DNA from: Chitinophagaceae bacterium
GTDB taxonomy: Bacteria; Bacteroidota; Bacteroidia; Chitinophagales; Chitinophagaceae
Direction: 5' to 3'
DNA length: 64,000 bases
NCBI GenBank assembly: GCA_947447265.1
Contig: CANFKC010000006.1
Location: 1-64,000 of the forward strand
Shown here: in pieces, positions 8,668 through 19,400 of the stretch
Layout of the letters: each line of letters begins with the position of its first letter
How positions within the stretch are numbered: position 1 is the first letter of the stretch
The notes under the pieces: generated by a model
Told to the model about the DNA's origin: nothing
What the model saw: only the letters and a program-made list of their open reading frames with translations
The model's database searches: none
Made by a program: the position numbers and the translations under genes

Positions 8668-9339
8668 CTATTGCTCAGCGCGGCTTTCTTTTACTATTTT
8701 CATACTAGCAGTGCAGCCGAGGCGGGTTGCGCCGGCGTCAATCAGTTCTTTGGCGAAACTGAAAGTACTGATGCCTCCTGAGGCTTTTATGCCTATCCTG
8801 TCAGGTATATGTGCCCTGATTAGTTTTACTGCATGAACTGATGCACCGATATCAGCAAAACCGGTTGATGTTTTTATAAAATCAATTTTGTAATTGCTGT
8901 ATAATTCGCAACACCTGATTATTTCATTGTCAGTAAGTATACCCGTTTCAATAATAACCTTCAATACTTTGCCAGCGTCCTGTATTGGTTTAAGGCAGGC
9001 TACTATTTCCTCTTCAAGCAGCTTCCAGTTATTGTTTTTCAGCGCGCAAAGGTCGTGTACCATATCCAGCTCATCCGCACCCATATCCAGCGCATCGTTT
9101 ATTTCGCGCAGCTTAACATCTGTAACGTTGTAGCCTAACGGAAAACCGATAACTGTGGCTATTTTAACCCTGGAACCATCCAATAGCTTTTTGGCATCGG
9201 ATACGTAACGGGGTGGTATACAAACAGATGCGAAATTTTCCATCGAAGCTTCTACACAAATCTTATCAACCTCAGCGAGGGTGGTGGTTTGTTTCAGTAT
9301 CGTATGGTCAATGTAAGAGGTTATATTTAGCGACATCAA
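8668..9339 (-). CDS. deoC: deoxyribose-phosphate aldolase
   Basis: 223-residue class I aldolase that splits 2-deoxyribose 5-phosphate into glyceraldehyde 3-phosphate and acetaldehyde, in deoxynucleoside catabolism. Motifs: IDHTILKQ at the N-terminus, VIGFPLGYN, the DMGADELDMV segment, the Schiff-base lysine in DFIKTSTGF, and GIKASGGI with the second active lysine. Length is normal. Two ATGs are adjacent (9339 and 9336) and either may be used. It stands alone here, without the usual deo nucleosidase genes. Confidence 0.96.
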   Translation of the reverse strand: MMSLNITSYIDHTILKQTTTLAEVDKICVEASMENFASVCIPPRYVSDAKKLLDGSRVKIATVIGFPLGYNVTDVKLREINDALDMGADELDMVHDLCALKNNNWKLLEEEIVACLKPIQDAGKVLKVIIETGILTDNEIIRCCELYSNYKIDFIKTSTGFADIGASVHAVKLIRAHIPDRIGIKASGGISTFSFAKELIDAGATRLGCTASMKIVKESRAEQ

Positions 9340-9357
9340 TAATCAGTTAATGATTTA

Positions 9358-9365
9358 CAAAACTA
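9358..9365 (-). promoter_or_regulatory. possible -7 promoter box for deoC
   Basis: Minus-strand TAGTTTTG fits TAnnTTTG and lies about 20 bases before the deoC ATG, a sensible distance. No clear TTTG box is found 19-21 bases further upstream. Confidence 0.35.
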
Positions 9366-9439
9366 CTACCAAGATACAATTTAAATTACATCTAATAACT
9401 TTTTTCTCAAAATAATTAATCCCAAGATCAAGATATTGG

Positions 9440-9463
9440 CTAAACGGCACCTGTGCCGTTTAG
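9440..9463 (-). terminator. stem-loop downstream of icd
   Basis: CTAAACGGCAC and GTGCCGTTTAG (9440-9450 and 9453-9463) form an 11-bp perfect stem just after the leftward icd stop at 9471. There is no T-run after it on the minus strand, so it is a weak terminator candidate or an mRNA 3'-end stabiliser. Confidence 0.5.
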
Positions 9464-9470
9464 CGGTGTT

Positions 9471-10733
9471 TTATACCAGGTTTTTAATTATTTCTTTAGC
9501 AAATTCACTCGTTTTCAGCAGGGTAGCGTCGTTCATCAGGTTGTAGAAATCGACAGTTACTCTCTTTCTCATAATGGTTGTTGCCAGCGCCTGTTCAATG
9601 TTTTGAGCTGCTTCTGTCCAACCCATGTATTCCAGCATCATTACGCCGCTTAACAGCAGTGAAGATGGGTTCATGGTATCGGTGTTAGCGAAACGCGGTG
9701 CAGTGCCGTGAGTAGCCTCAAAAACGGCATGGCCGGTATTGTAGTTGATGTTAGCACCCGGAGAGATACCGATGCCACCCACTGCCGCAGCCGCTGAGTC
9801 GGAAATATAGTCGCCGTTCAGGTTAAGTGTCGCTACTACAGAATAGTCTTGTGGTGCAAGCAATATCTGCTGCAGGAAGTTATCGGCTATTACATCTTTA
9901 ATTACCAGCTTACCCATTACCTGAGCATTTTTCATTTGCGCGTTGGCAGCGTCTTCGCCCTGGGTCTTTTTTGCATTTTCCCACTGTCCCCATGTATAAA
10001 CCCTATCGCCGAATTCACGTGCCGCCAATTCATAGCCCCATATCTTAAAGCCACCTTCGGTGTACTTCATAATGTTGCCTTTGTGTACTATAGAAACGGA
10101 TGGTAGCTTATTATCCAGCGCATATTGTATTGCCGCACGCACCAAACGCTCACTGCCTTCTTTCGAAACCGGCTTAATGCCAAAAGCAGAAGTTTCAGGA
10201 AAGCGTATTTTTTTACCTGCACCTAATTCATTGGTAAGGAAATCGAGTAGCTTCTTAGCTTCAGGGCTGCCCTGCGCATATTCGATACCTGCATAAATAT
10301 CTTCAGTATTTTCCCTGAAGATGACCATGTTTACGTTTTCAGGATGCACTACAGGAGATGGAACCCCTTTATACCACTTTACCGGGCGAAGGCAAACGAA
10401 AAGGTCAAGCTCCTGGCGCATAGCCACGTTCAGCGACCGTATGCCACCACCTACTGGTGTGGTCAATGGCCCTTTAATTGATACCAGGTATTCGCGGGCA
10501 ATGTTTAATGTTTCAGCTGGCAGCCATTCGCCGGTCTGGTTGAAAGCTTTTTCACCAGCCAGTATTTCTTTCCATTCAATTTTACGCGCGCCTTTGTAGG
10601 TTTTTTCAATCGCCGCGTCCATTACCATTTTACTGGCGCTCCATACATCAGGGCCAATACCATCACCTTCAATAAAAGGAATTGTTGGGTTATCAGGAAC
10701 GTTTAACACACCATTGTTCATGGTTATTTTCAT
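9471..10733 (-). CDS. icd: isocitrate dehydrogenase, probably NADP-dependent
   Basis: 420-residue homodimer-type enzyme of the TCA cycle that oxidises isocitrate to 2-oxoglutarate and CO2. It follows the E. coli Icd pattern throughout: [29 protein letters not shown] with the substrate-binding (in E. coli phosphorylatable) Ser100, [19 protein letters not shown]-type [14 protein letters not shown], and HGTAPRFAN. At the cofactor-specificity site, where E. coli has Lys-Tyr after GTAP, this protein has Arg347-Phe348. That is positively charged and unlike the Asp-Ile of NAD enzymes, so NADP is inferred. No aceK is in the window. Confidence 0.96.
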   Translation of the reverse strand: MKITMNNGVLNVPDNPTIPFIEGDGIGPDVWSASKMVMDAAIEKTYKGARKIEWKEILAGEKAFNQTGEWLPAETLNIAREYLVSIKGPLTTPVGGGIRSLNVAMRQELDLFVCLRPVKWYKGVPSPVVHPENVNMVIFRENTEDIYAGIEYAQGSPEAKKLLDFLTNELGAGKKIRFPETSAFGIKPVSKEGSERLVRAAIQYALDNKLPSVSIVHKGNIMKYTEGGFKIWGYELAAREFGDRVYTWGQWENAKKTQGEDAANAQMKNAQVMGKLVIKDVIADNFLQQILLAPQDYSVVATLNLNGDYISDSAAAAVGGIGISPGANINYNTGHAVFEATHGTAPRFANTDTMNPSSLLLSGVMMLEYMGWTEAAQNIEQALATTIMRKRVTVDFYNLMNDATLLKTSEFAKEIIKNLV

Positions 10734-10769
10734 ATCAATTCAATTTTGTTTTGCGGATGCGAAGATATT

Positions 10770-10777
10770 CAAAACTA
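10770..10777 (-). promoter_or_regulatory. possible -7 promoter box for icd
   Basis: Minus-strand TAGTTTTG (TAnnTTTG consensus), 36 bases before the icd start. The -33 partner is not clear. Confidence 0.35.
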
Positions 10778-10864
10778 AAAAACTGCCAAGCTAAAATATA
10801 TTGTTCCCTAATGATAGTGGTCATATACTATTACTCAAAGAGATATGCGAGCGGAAATAAAGTC

Positions 10865-11338
10865 TTATACGTGGTGATAAGGTGAATTATTTAAAATGCT
10901 GAACGCACGGTATACCTGCTCGGCAACAATTAATCTTACTAATTGGTGTGGAAACACCAGCCCTGATAATGACCACGTCTGATTAGCTCTTTTTTTAATA
11001 GCGTCGGTTACTCCGAACGCGCCACCGATTAATATGACCACTGTTTTCACTCCCTGGTTCATACATTGCTGGAATTGTTGCGCCCATTGCGAAGAAGTGA
11101 GCATTTTGCCCCGCTCATCAAGCAAAATAAGGTAGTGGCCAGGCTGTAGTTTTTTAAGCAGCATTTCTTCTTCCTGCTGCTTGGCGCGCACGGGGTCGGT
11201 AGTGGCAACTTTTTTCGGTAATTGAAGTACCACCAACTCAATTGTGTTCCATGGCATGGTTTTCTGGAAGTAGTGTTTAGTGCCTTCATCAATAAAGTTA
11301 TCGCTCTCTTTACCTATAGACCAAATTTCAATATGCAT
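10865..11338 (-). CDS. rlmH: 23S rRNA (pseudouridine1915-N3)-methyltransferase
   Basis: 157-residue SPOUT-class methyltransferase that methylates pseudouridine 1915 in helix 69 of 23S rRNA on assembled ribosomes. Family pattern: the central LDERGKMLTSSQWAQQ, the SAM-binding knot VILIGGAFGVTD, the segment LVFPHQLVRLIVAEQVYRA, and the conserved C-terminal SPYHHV in which the last Tyr-His pair is typical. Length is normal. Transcribed leftward, away from the tRNA-Arg gene. Confidence 0.96.
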   Translation of the reverse strand: MHIEIWSIGKESDNFIDEGTKHYFQKTMPWNTIELVVLQLPKKVATTDPVRAKQQEEEMLLKKLQPGHYLILLDERGKMLTSSQWAQQFQQCMNQGVKTVVILIGGAFGVTDAIKKRANQTWSLSGLVFPHQLVRLIVAEQVYRAFSILNNSPYHHV

Positions 11339-11385
11339 CAGTTAACAAATTTTTAGGAGTATTTTGCAGAAAAAGGGAAAAAGAA

Positions 11386-11417
11386 TTTGCAATAATACAC
11401 CTTGTTTCATATCTTTG
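11386..11417 (+). promoter_or_regulatory. promoter of tRNA-Arg
   Basis: TTTG at 11386-11389 and TATCTTTG at 11410-11417, separated by 20 bases: a full match to the Bacteroidota vegetative promoter (TTTG, 19-21 bases, TAnnTTTG). It ends 20 bases before the mature tRNA start. Confidence 0.85.
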
Positions 11418-11436
11418 CACTCCGAAAAAGCAGAAC

Positions 11437-11510
11437 GGCTGCGTAGCTCAACTGAATAGAGCATCTCACTACGGATGAGAAGGTTTCAGGTTTGAATCCT
11501 GACGCGGTCA
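11437..11510 (+). tRNA. tRNA-Arg (anticodon ACG)
   Basis: A 74-base cloverleaf. The acceptor strand GGCTGCG pairs with CGCGGTC (two G-U pairs) and is followed by discriminator A. The D arm is GCTC/GAGC. The anticodon stem TCTCA/TGAGA carries the loop CTACGGA, with anticodon ACG at 11471-11473. The T arm is TCAGG-TTTGAAT-CCTGA. The CCA end is not encoded. ACG should be deaminated to ICG and read CGU, CGC and CGA codons. Promoter and terminator are both visible, so it is a single-gene transcript. Confidence 0.95.
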
Positions 11511-11515
11511 CAGAC

Positions 11516-11549
11516 AAATCCCCTGGAAGTTTACTTCCGGGGGATTTTT
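11516..11549 (+). terminator. rho-independent terminator after tRNA-Arg
   Basis: AAATCCCC-T-GGAAGT / ACTTCC-G-GGGGATTT forms a stem of about 15 pairs with a two-base loop, followed by a T-run. It begins six bases after the tRNA. Confidence 0.85.
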
Positions 11550-11651
11550 GTTTTAGGGCCTTGTTTGGGTTAGAAAGAATCTGCTTTCTATTTTCCATCG
11601 GAGATACGGCAAATAATTAATACCTTACATAGGATTTTTATATAGCTATTT

Positions 11652-12749
11652 ATGAGGCGGGAAAATATAAAGGCTTTCTTTTTCATTTCAATTGCATTAT
11701 TGTTTTGCGGCGATTTTTGCCTTGCACAGTCAGTGCCAGACTCCAGTGCGGCGCAAAAACAGGTAAAGCAATCTTTAAACAGCTTACGGAAGAGTGGGGC
11801 AAATCTCTTAGGGAAAATTAAAAATTATGCCATGGTAGCGGCAAATGACTCAACTGCAAAGCCTGACAGTAACATAAGTGTCCGCAACGATCCCCGTCTT
11901 GTGCCTGCTATCGAAGCCAAACCTGTTCCGGTACTACCAATGCATACAGATTCAGTTCAGATGCACATTGGGTGGGCTGATGGCAGAATGGCCGAATTTA
12001 ATAATGCATATACGTTAAGGCGGCACGAATTCCGGTTGAATATAATGGGACGGTCTTCTTACGCCATCACAGACAGATTAGAAATGTCAACGTATCTGCC
12101 ACTGCTCATCATGCCGAATCTGTCATTCAAGTATCGTTTCCTCGATACGCGGCATTTTGCAGTTGCTTATGAACTTGGTGGCGCATTTGGTGTTATACCT
12201 GTGGCCTTGGCCACTGGCTTTGTAATGCCCGGAGGGGCAATGGGGGCAGGGACCATTGGAGTTTTTACAGGCAACGATGTTTATGCAAAACTCTTCTTGA
12301 GCTGGAAACCAGTAAATAAACTCACCTTTTCTGTTCGTACCAGCGCTTCACGGCTAAAACTGAGCTACCATGGAATTGGTGCATTTGCAGCAGCTGGTGG
12401 TTCAGGTGGCGGGGCTGAAGTGATGCCTATTAATTTTAAGCTGGTAACAACCGGCTACTATATGGCAGGCTTCGAAACGGATTATGCGATAAATAAAAGG
12501 AACGGTCTGGTTGCGAAAATATCGTATAGCAGATTTTCACTTGGCGAAGGTGGCATACTTTTCCCTTCGCTTACCTATGCACACGCTGTCCGGAAGCATT
12601 TTCATTATGCATTTGGTATCTATAAAATATTAGATGTGCCGCACTACTACATAACCAAAGAAAAGACAAACAATCCTTTACCGTTCGATCTGCACTATAA
12701 CTTTTACTGGATATTCAATAACAGGTCACATAAACCGCTGCACAATTAA
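11652..12749 (+). CDS. secreted protein of unknown function, possibly outer-membrane barrel
   Basis: 365 residues. A signal peptide covers about residues 1-26 (hydrophobic AFFFISIALLFCG, cleavage near CLAQ). Next comes a Ser/Lys/Asn-rich linker, and from about residue 100 a series of short alternating-hydrophobic strands rich in Tyr, Gly and Phe (for example FRLNIMGRSSYAITDRLEMS, FAVAYELGGAFGVIPVAL and FHYAFGIYKIL). That pattern fits a small outer-membrane beta-barrel, but no family is recognised and the last residue is not the usual Phe/Trp. It stands alone, just after tRNA-Arg. Confidence 0.75.
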   Translation: MRRENIKAFFFISIALLFCGDFCLAQSVPDSSAAQKQVKQSLNSLRKSGANLLGKIKNYAMVAANDSTAKPDSNISVRNDPRLVPAIEAKPVPVLPMHTDSVQMHIGWADGRMAEFNNAYTLRRHEFRLNIMGRSSYAITDRLEMSTYLPLLIMPNLSFKYRFLDTRHFAVAYELGGAFGVIPVALATGFVMPGGAMGAGTIGVFTGNDVYAKLFLSWKPVNKLTFSVRTSASRLKLSYHGIGAFAAAGGSGGGAEVMPINFKLVTTGYYMAGFETDYAINKRNGLVAKISYSRFSLGEGGILFPSLTYAHAVRKHFHYAFGIYKILDVPHYYITKEKTNNPLPFDLHYNFYWIFNNRSHKPLHN

Positions 12750-12795
12750 AACAGCAGGGTTTATACTAATACACAAAGTGGTATTCGTTGATTCT

Positions 12796-13083
12796 TTAAG
12801 GAAGAATTACATTAATGGATTTGTGACCAGAAGTACTTTCTGCGAAAGTCTTTTCTAAAAACTTGCCACCTGCAGCGGCCTGATATTTGATCCATACCTC
12901 TTTACGTATGCCATTTTTATACTTTCCACCACCAAATGCTGCAAGAGAATGATGATAATTTTTTACCAGGATTTCGCCTCCGGCTGTAAGCAAATCCTTC
13001 CTTAAACGCCCTGTTACATCAGGATCAAAAGGTGAGGGTTTATCAACTTGTCGGAAACGTGCATCGCAGATAATAAGTGGCAT
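12796..13083 (-). CDS. hypothetical protein (95 aa)
   Basis: A 95-codon frame with an even amino-acid composition, opening MPLIICDARFRQVDKP and ending GHKSINVILP. No signal peptide, transmembrane segment or known motif is seen. It is the best reading frame in this interval and has a plausible ATG, but no operon neighbour supports it. Confidence 0.5.
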   Translation of the reverse strand: MPLIICDARFRQVDKPSPFDPDVTGRLRKDLLTAGGEILVKNYHHSLAAFGGGKYKNGIRKEVWIKYQAAAGGKFLEKTFAESTSGHKSINVILP

Positions 13084-13492
13084 AGATAACCTTATTTGTG
13101 TGTGGAAAGTCGGAAGGTAGTATTAATGCTGTGAAAAATCGAATTTATTTTCTGCGAGGCATAATTACATAGCCATTATAGGCCCAAATTGATGGTACTT
13201 AAATGGGCTTCAATACTACTATTTTTGCTAAAGTGGGTGCCAATACTTCAGGTAAAAAGCAGTGAATTTTATAGGCTTTTTTACTTGTTTTTTTGTATTC
13301 CATTTTTTCCTTCTTCCGAGAATTTCATTTAAAATTTATTTTTTGTAATATTCATTCGGTTAAATGTTTGCATATTCACTTGTAAAGCAGGCTATTTTAT
13401 TAATCGATGGTTATAGTGGAAAAATAATTGAATTATTATTCTTCTTTGTGGCTTGCGCTAATTACTTTTAGGATAACAAAATTACCGCCGTT
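13084..13492. other. 409-base AT-rich interval upstream of the giant gene
   Basis: No coding frame is supported. The region is rich in T-runs and should contain the promoter of the giant protein gene and the leader of its mRNA. One TATTTTTG at 13220-13227 fits the -7 box on the plus strand, but it lies 265 bases before the start and lacks a clear TTTG partner. No hairpin or repeat stands out. Confidence 0.4.
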
Positions 13493-16400
13493 ATGAAATT
13501 GTTATTTAACAGGAGCTTGCTTTTATCTTTCCTTTTTTGCTTTGTTTGTGCCAGGAGTTTTGGAACAGTTACAACGATTTGGTCTACAGGTACGGCCAGT
13601 AGCTTTACTTCGGGTAATATAGCCGCAATATCAAGTGGGACAGGTACCCTGACAAGAAATGACAACTACATAGTTGTTCAGGATTATCGTACTACTTCCA
13701 CAACACTCGCCAGCAACAAGGGCTATGCGGTATTTGACCTTAGCAGTATACCTGCCGGGTCTACCATAACCAGCGTAACATTGGGTTGGTTTGATAGTGC
13801 TGTTGTGGGATCGCATTCTTCGACTACTACATACGCTGTATATGGCTATCCCGGTGATCTGTCGAAGATGACAAGCGTACAAGCCCTGAATAATGCAATG
13901 GAAAATACACTTGCAGCCAATTCGGCATTTGCTTTGTATTCAACAACGGCCACAACAGGGTTCGGAACTTCAATTTCGAACAATACTGCAACCCTTACCA
14001 ACCCGTTCTTTGCCACATATACGGGCAGCAAGATATCGATATGCTGGACGATGGCGTCTAACACTGCATCGAACACTGCTATTCATTATATCATAGGGGA
14101 GCGCGGAAACACTACCACAACTACAACAAACTATCACGCTCCGTACATGACGGTTACGTATACGGCTCCGGGTACTTGCTCAGGATCTCCTGCATCGGCA
14201 ACTTCGTCAGCAACGCCTGCGTATGGTAACTCAACTACCACCCATTTACTCAGGTTATCAGGTTCTACTACTGCGTCTAACCTTACTTTTCAGTGGCAGT
14301 CTTCTCCTACCGGTACCAGTTCGTGGACTGACATAAGCGGGGCAACTACCCCGACCTGGACATTTACAGGCGTATCGGCAGTTACTTATTACCGTTGCAA
14401 CGTTGGTTGCGGTGCCAGTGTTACAGCTTCTTCAGTCAGTTCAGTCGGTTTAATGACAGCTTCTTCCTGCACACCTACTTATAGTAATGCCTATTATGCG
14501 CGTGCGTGGGCAGGCACTACCTATTACTGGGGCAATATGACGATAGCTCCCATTATTTTCAGTGGCGGAGGCGGAACATCGCTTATTGATTCGACTGCGG
14601 CATCTGGTACAAGTTATGCCGACCACACCGACGACATATATTGTCAGGGGCTCAGACTCTTTAAGTCCAACACCTATAATATCTCTATGCGGTCGGGATT
14701 GAACATACCTCAGAACGTTCAGGTGTGGATAGACTATGATAATAACGGTGCTTTTGCTTCTTCTGAAAGTATTGGCGGAGGTGCACTTGCAACAGGTGCT
14801 ACGGTTTATAATTTCACGACTTCGGCTATTTCTTCCAGTGTTGCAACTGGCTCTTACCGTATGAGGATAAGGTCAACTTATTCCAGCCCGGCATATCCTT
14901 CAATTGACCCTTGTACCGGCTACACCTACGGCGACTGCCGTGATTATCTGGTTGCCATCTCCGACCCTCCTCCGGGCGCAACAGCAACACCTTCTTCATT
15001 GTCATTCACTACAAGTTTTGGCCCAACCACTGTTGGGAGTACATCACCAGCTTTGAGTTCAGCAGTTAATGCAACGTTCCTGTTGCCAGCATCCGGTACT
15101 ATTACGGTTACCGCGCCTGCTAACTTTACTGTTTGCAGTACTTCTACCGGCAGTTACGTTTCTTCTTACACCATATCTTATTCATCGGCAACATCCACTT
15201 CAACGGTATTTGTAAAATTTTCTCCTTCGGCAGTAACATCTTATAGTGGTAACGTTACTATAACCGGAGGTGGCATTGCTTCTGCCGTAAACATACCTGT
15301 TTCCGGTAACGGTTCTTCAGCTTGTTCGGGTACGCCTACTGCAGGTACGGCGGCAGCCAGTCCAGCCAGCGGTAACAGCACTTATACGTTTACCCTTACG
15401 TGCGCTGGTTTTACCGCTTCTGGAGGTATGCAGTTTAATTGGCAGTCATCGCCGGATAGTACAAGCTGGAGCGATATTTCTGGTGCCTCCACTGCAGTAT
15501 ATACATTTACGGGCATCACTTCCAGCACCTATTACAGGTGCAGGGTTACTTGTAGTGGCTCAGGTTCATCTGCCAATACTTTTGCTGCCTATATACAATA
15601 TTTTTCACCGTCAAGCTGCACGCCTACATGGAGCAGTGCGCCCGGCAGTTATACTGTTGGCATAGCAACGAACCCCTTTAAGGTAAACGGCGCTTCAGGT
15701 ACTACGATTGTTGACAATGCCGCTCCTTCTGCAGGTTATGTTGACAATTCAGCTACCATGGGCTGTACCTTAAATACTGGTACAGCATACACCTTTACGG
15801 CGGGAAGCAGCTCCACGCCACCCATGTCTTACCAGGTGTGGATAGACTTTAGCAATGACGGCGTTTTCCAAACTTCAGAATCTGTGGGCGGAGCCAATGT
15901 CAATGGTTCTACAACACCAACATTTATTGTGAACATACCAGCAGCCAGCAGTGCTATAACAAGCGGCTACTACCGTATGAGGGTAGAAGCAGATCAGTAC
16001 TATCATGCTTATCCTGGTTTGTTGCCATGTCCAAATGGTTCTTCAACTTTAAACTATAATGGAGAAGTAAGGGATTACAAGGTTAGGATTATTGCAGTTC
16101 CTTATGCCACGGCGACACCATCAAGTATCTTATTTCCTCCAACAGTACCGGGCACATACTCTGGTATAGTCAATGCTACTTTTTCGGCTTCCTACCTTTC
16201 TCCCGCGGCAGGAAATATTACTGTTACTGCGCCGGCCAATTTCCTTGTTTTTAATGGCTCTGCATGGGTAACCAGCTATACCATTTCTTATACATCATCA
16301 ACGGTAACACCTACTACCGTGCCGGTTTATTTCGGTCCGGGCGCAACAGGTACATTTACCGGTGTCAATGTTACTTTCACCGGTGGTGGCATCACTACAC

Positions 16401-19400
16401 AGAATGTGGCTGTTTCCGGTGTTGGCGCGGCTGTTTGTTCCGGTACACCGGCTGCAGGCACTGTAACCGCCAGTCCTTCGGGTGGAGGAGCGTCTACCAA
16501 CTTTACGTTGAGTTGTACCGGGTATTCTGCATCAGGCGGTATCCAGTTCCAGTGGCAGTCTTCCGGTGATAGTTCAACCTGGTCAAATATTTCAGGTGCC
16601 ACACTGGCCAATTACAGTTATACGGGCACAAGTTCAAACACATATTATCGTTGTAATGTCACTTGTTCTGCATCTTCGGTTACCACACCAACGCCTGCAT
16701 TGCTGGTGCCTTACATTACCCCTTCAAGTTGCACGCCTAACTGGCAGTACGGACCGTACTATTACACAGTTGGTACAGCAACTAGTCCTTTTAAACTGAC
16801 AGGTTCTACCGGGTCAATTAACGATAACAGTACTCCATCGAGCGGATATGTTGATAATACCGCTATTTATGGCTGTACTTTAATAGCCGGTAATACTTAC
16901 ACGGTTACTGTTGGTAATCCCGGTACTACGGGTTTTGGCTACCAGATCTGGTTAGACTTTAACAATGATGGTGTTTTCCAGACCTCTGAAAAAGTTGGTG
17001 GTATGGCTTCGACTACTGCGGTGGCTCAAACTATACCCATTGTAATTCCTTCAGGCAGTACGTCTATTACTCCTGGTGTATATCGCATGCGTGTAGAATC
17101 AGAAACAAGTGGTTCACATGCCTACCCTAACTTATTGCCTTGCCCTAACGGCAGCAGTACTTCTAATTCGCAGGGTGAAGTAAGAGATTACAGAATTACG
17201 CTGCAGGTGAACCCAACACCGATTGTATCGCCAACAACTATTTTATTCCCGCCGACAACTGTTGGCTCAAGTTCACCAACAGTTAACGTAAACTTCTCTG
17301 CAATGTATCTTGCGCCTGCAGTCGGCAATATTACCGTTACAGCGCCGGCCAACTTCCAGGTATATAATGGTACAGCCTGGGTTACCACCTATGCAATAGG
17401 CTACACTGCCAATACGGTTGGTGCAACTACTATACCTGTTCAATTTAACCCGACTGCAGCTACAACTTATTCTGGTACCAACGTTACTATTACGGGTGGT
17501 GGGCTTACCACTATTAATATTGCCGTATCAGGCACTGGTGCTGCAGTATGTTCTGGTACACCAACAGCTGGTACAGCCAGTTGCAGCCCGCTTTATGGCA
17601 ACAGCAGCACTTCGTTTACATTAACATGCAGTGGATATTCAGCTGCAGGTGGTATACAGTTCCAGTGGCAATCGTCTTCCGATAGCAGCACGTGGTCTAA
17701 TATTTCGGGTGCTACATTAGCTAACTATACTTTTACCGGCTTTACTTCGAACAAATATTACCAATGCATTGTTACCTGCAGCGCCTCATCTTTAAGTGCT
17801 ACAGCAGCTACCGGACTTATCAGGTATCTGGCTCCGTCAAGTTGCACGCCATCATGGTATAGCCCGGGTAGTAATAATACTTATTCATTGGGTAATGCTA
17901 CAAATGGTTTCAAAATAACCGGTTCGGCGGGCTCCATAGTAGATGCGACAGCCGCAAATGCAACCGGCCTTGGATATACTGATAATACCGCAACATTGGG
18001 TTGCACGCTTAATGCAGGCAGCACTTACACTGTTTCCACCGGTTCCAGCACCACAGGCATGAGTTTCCAGGTTTGGATTGATTTCAATAATGATGGAACT
18101 TTCCAGTCTACAGAATCAGTTGGTGGTATTGCAGGTTCTACTTCAACTACACAGACGTTTACTATCACAATACCTACAGGTAGCGCTTCAATAGCTCAGG
18201 GTGTTTATAGAATGAGGGCAATGAGCGAATACAGCGGTGCAGGGGCACCGGCATATCCTAGCCAGAATCCATGCCCTCCGGGAACTACACCATACTATTA
18301 TGGTGACGTGCGTGACTATAAAATAACATTGTTTGTGCCTCCGTTTGCTACGGTATCGCCAACTTCGTTAACGTTCTCGCCAACTACCATTACTACCAGC
18401 TCTGCTGCACAAACAGTGAGCTTGACAGGGTCTTATTTGTCTCCTTCTTCAGGTAACTTAACCGTTACGGCACCTACCGGCTATTATGTTTCAAGCACGA
18501 CTTCGGGTTATGCGAGCAGTTATACGTATTCATATACCGGGTCTGCGTCATCGTCAACTATTTATGCAATCTTTAGTCCGACCACCGCTACAACATATAG
18601 CGGTAATATTTCGGTAACCGGTGGCGGTATTGCAACTGTTAACGTTGCCGTTACGGGTACAGGCGCAACGGCGTGCTCCGGTACACCTACTGCAGGCACG
18701 GTATCGCCAAGTCCTACCAGCGGAAGCAGTGCGACAACATTTACATTAAGCCTTACAGGCGCTTCAGCGCTGGGCGGGCTGACTTATCAGTGGCAATCAG
18801 CATCAACCTCTGGTGGTACTTATACGGATATTACCGGTGCAACCAATGCTACCTATGTGTTCAGCGGATTAAGTGCTACTACCTACTATAAATGCGTCGT
18901 TACCTGCACGGCAGGCGGAAGCCCGGCGACAGCAACGTTTGGCACAGTTACATTTACATTGCCTACAGCCAGCTGTACACCGGTTAGTGGTAACCCTGCA
19001 GCCTCATGTACGTCAGTTTTAATGCGCTTTTCTTCAGTTGGTATAACTGGTGAAAGTGGTACTTCGATAGCTGATGCGACTGCCTGTAACAGTACAGGTT
19101 ACCTTAACCAGACAGGCTTATCGTGCACATTAAATAAAGCAAGTACCTATACCATGACTGTAACTACGGGTACTTCCAATCCATGCTATACACAGTTCTG
19201 GATAGATTTTAACAGTGATGGTACATTCCAGTCAACAGAATCAGTTGGCGGCTCGTCAACTTCATTTACCGGAACAAGAGTTATTACAATTGCAATCCCA
19301 ACAACAGTACCTTCCGGAACCTTCCGTATGCGAGGTATTATGTCATGGCAGAGTAACTCTCTCATCTATCCGAATATTGATCCATGCTTACCGGCATCGC

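Noticed and set aside
11407-11598. 63-codon reading frame on the minus strand
   Set aside because: It lies over the tRNA-Arg gene, its promoter and its terminator, and has no coding signs of its own.
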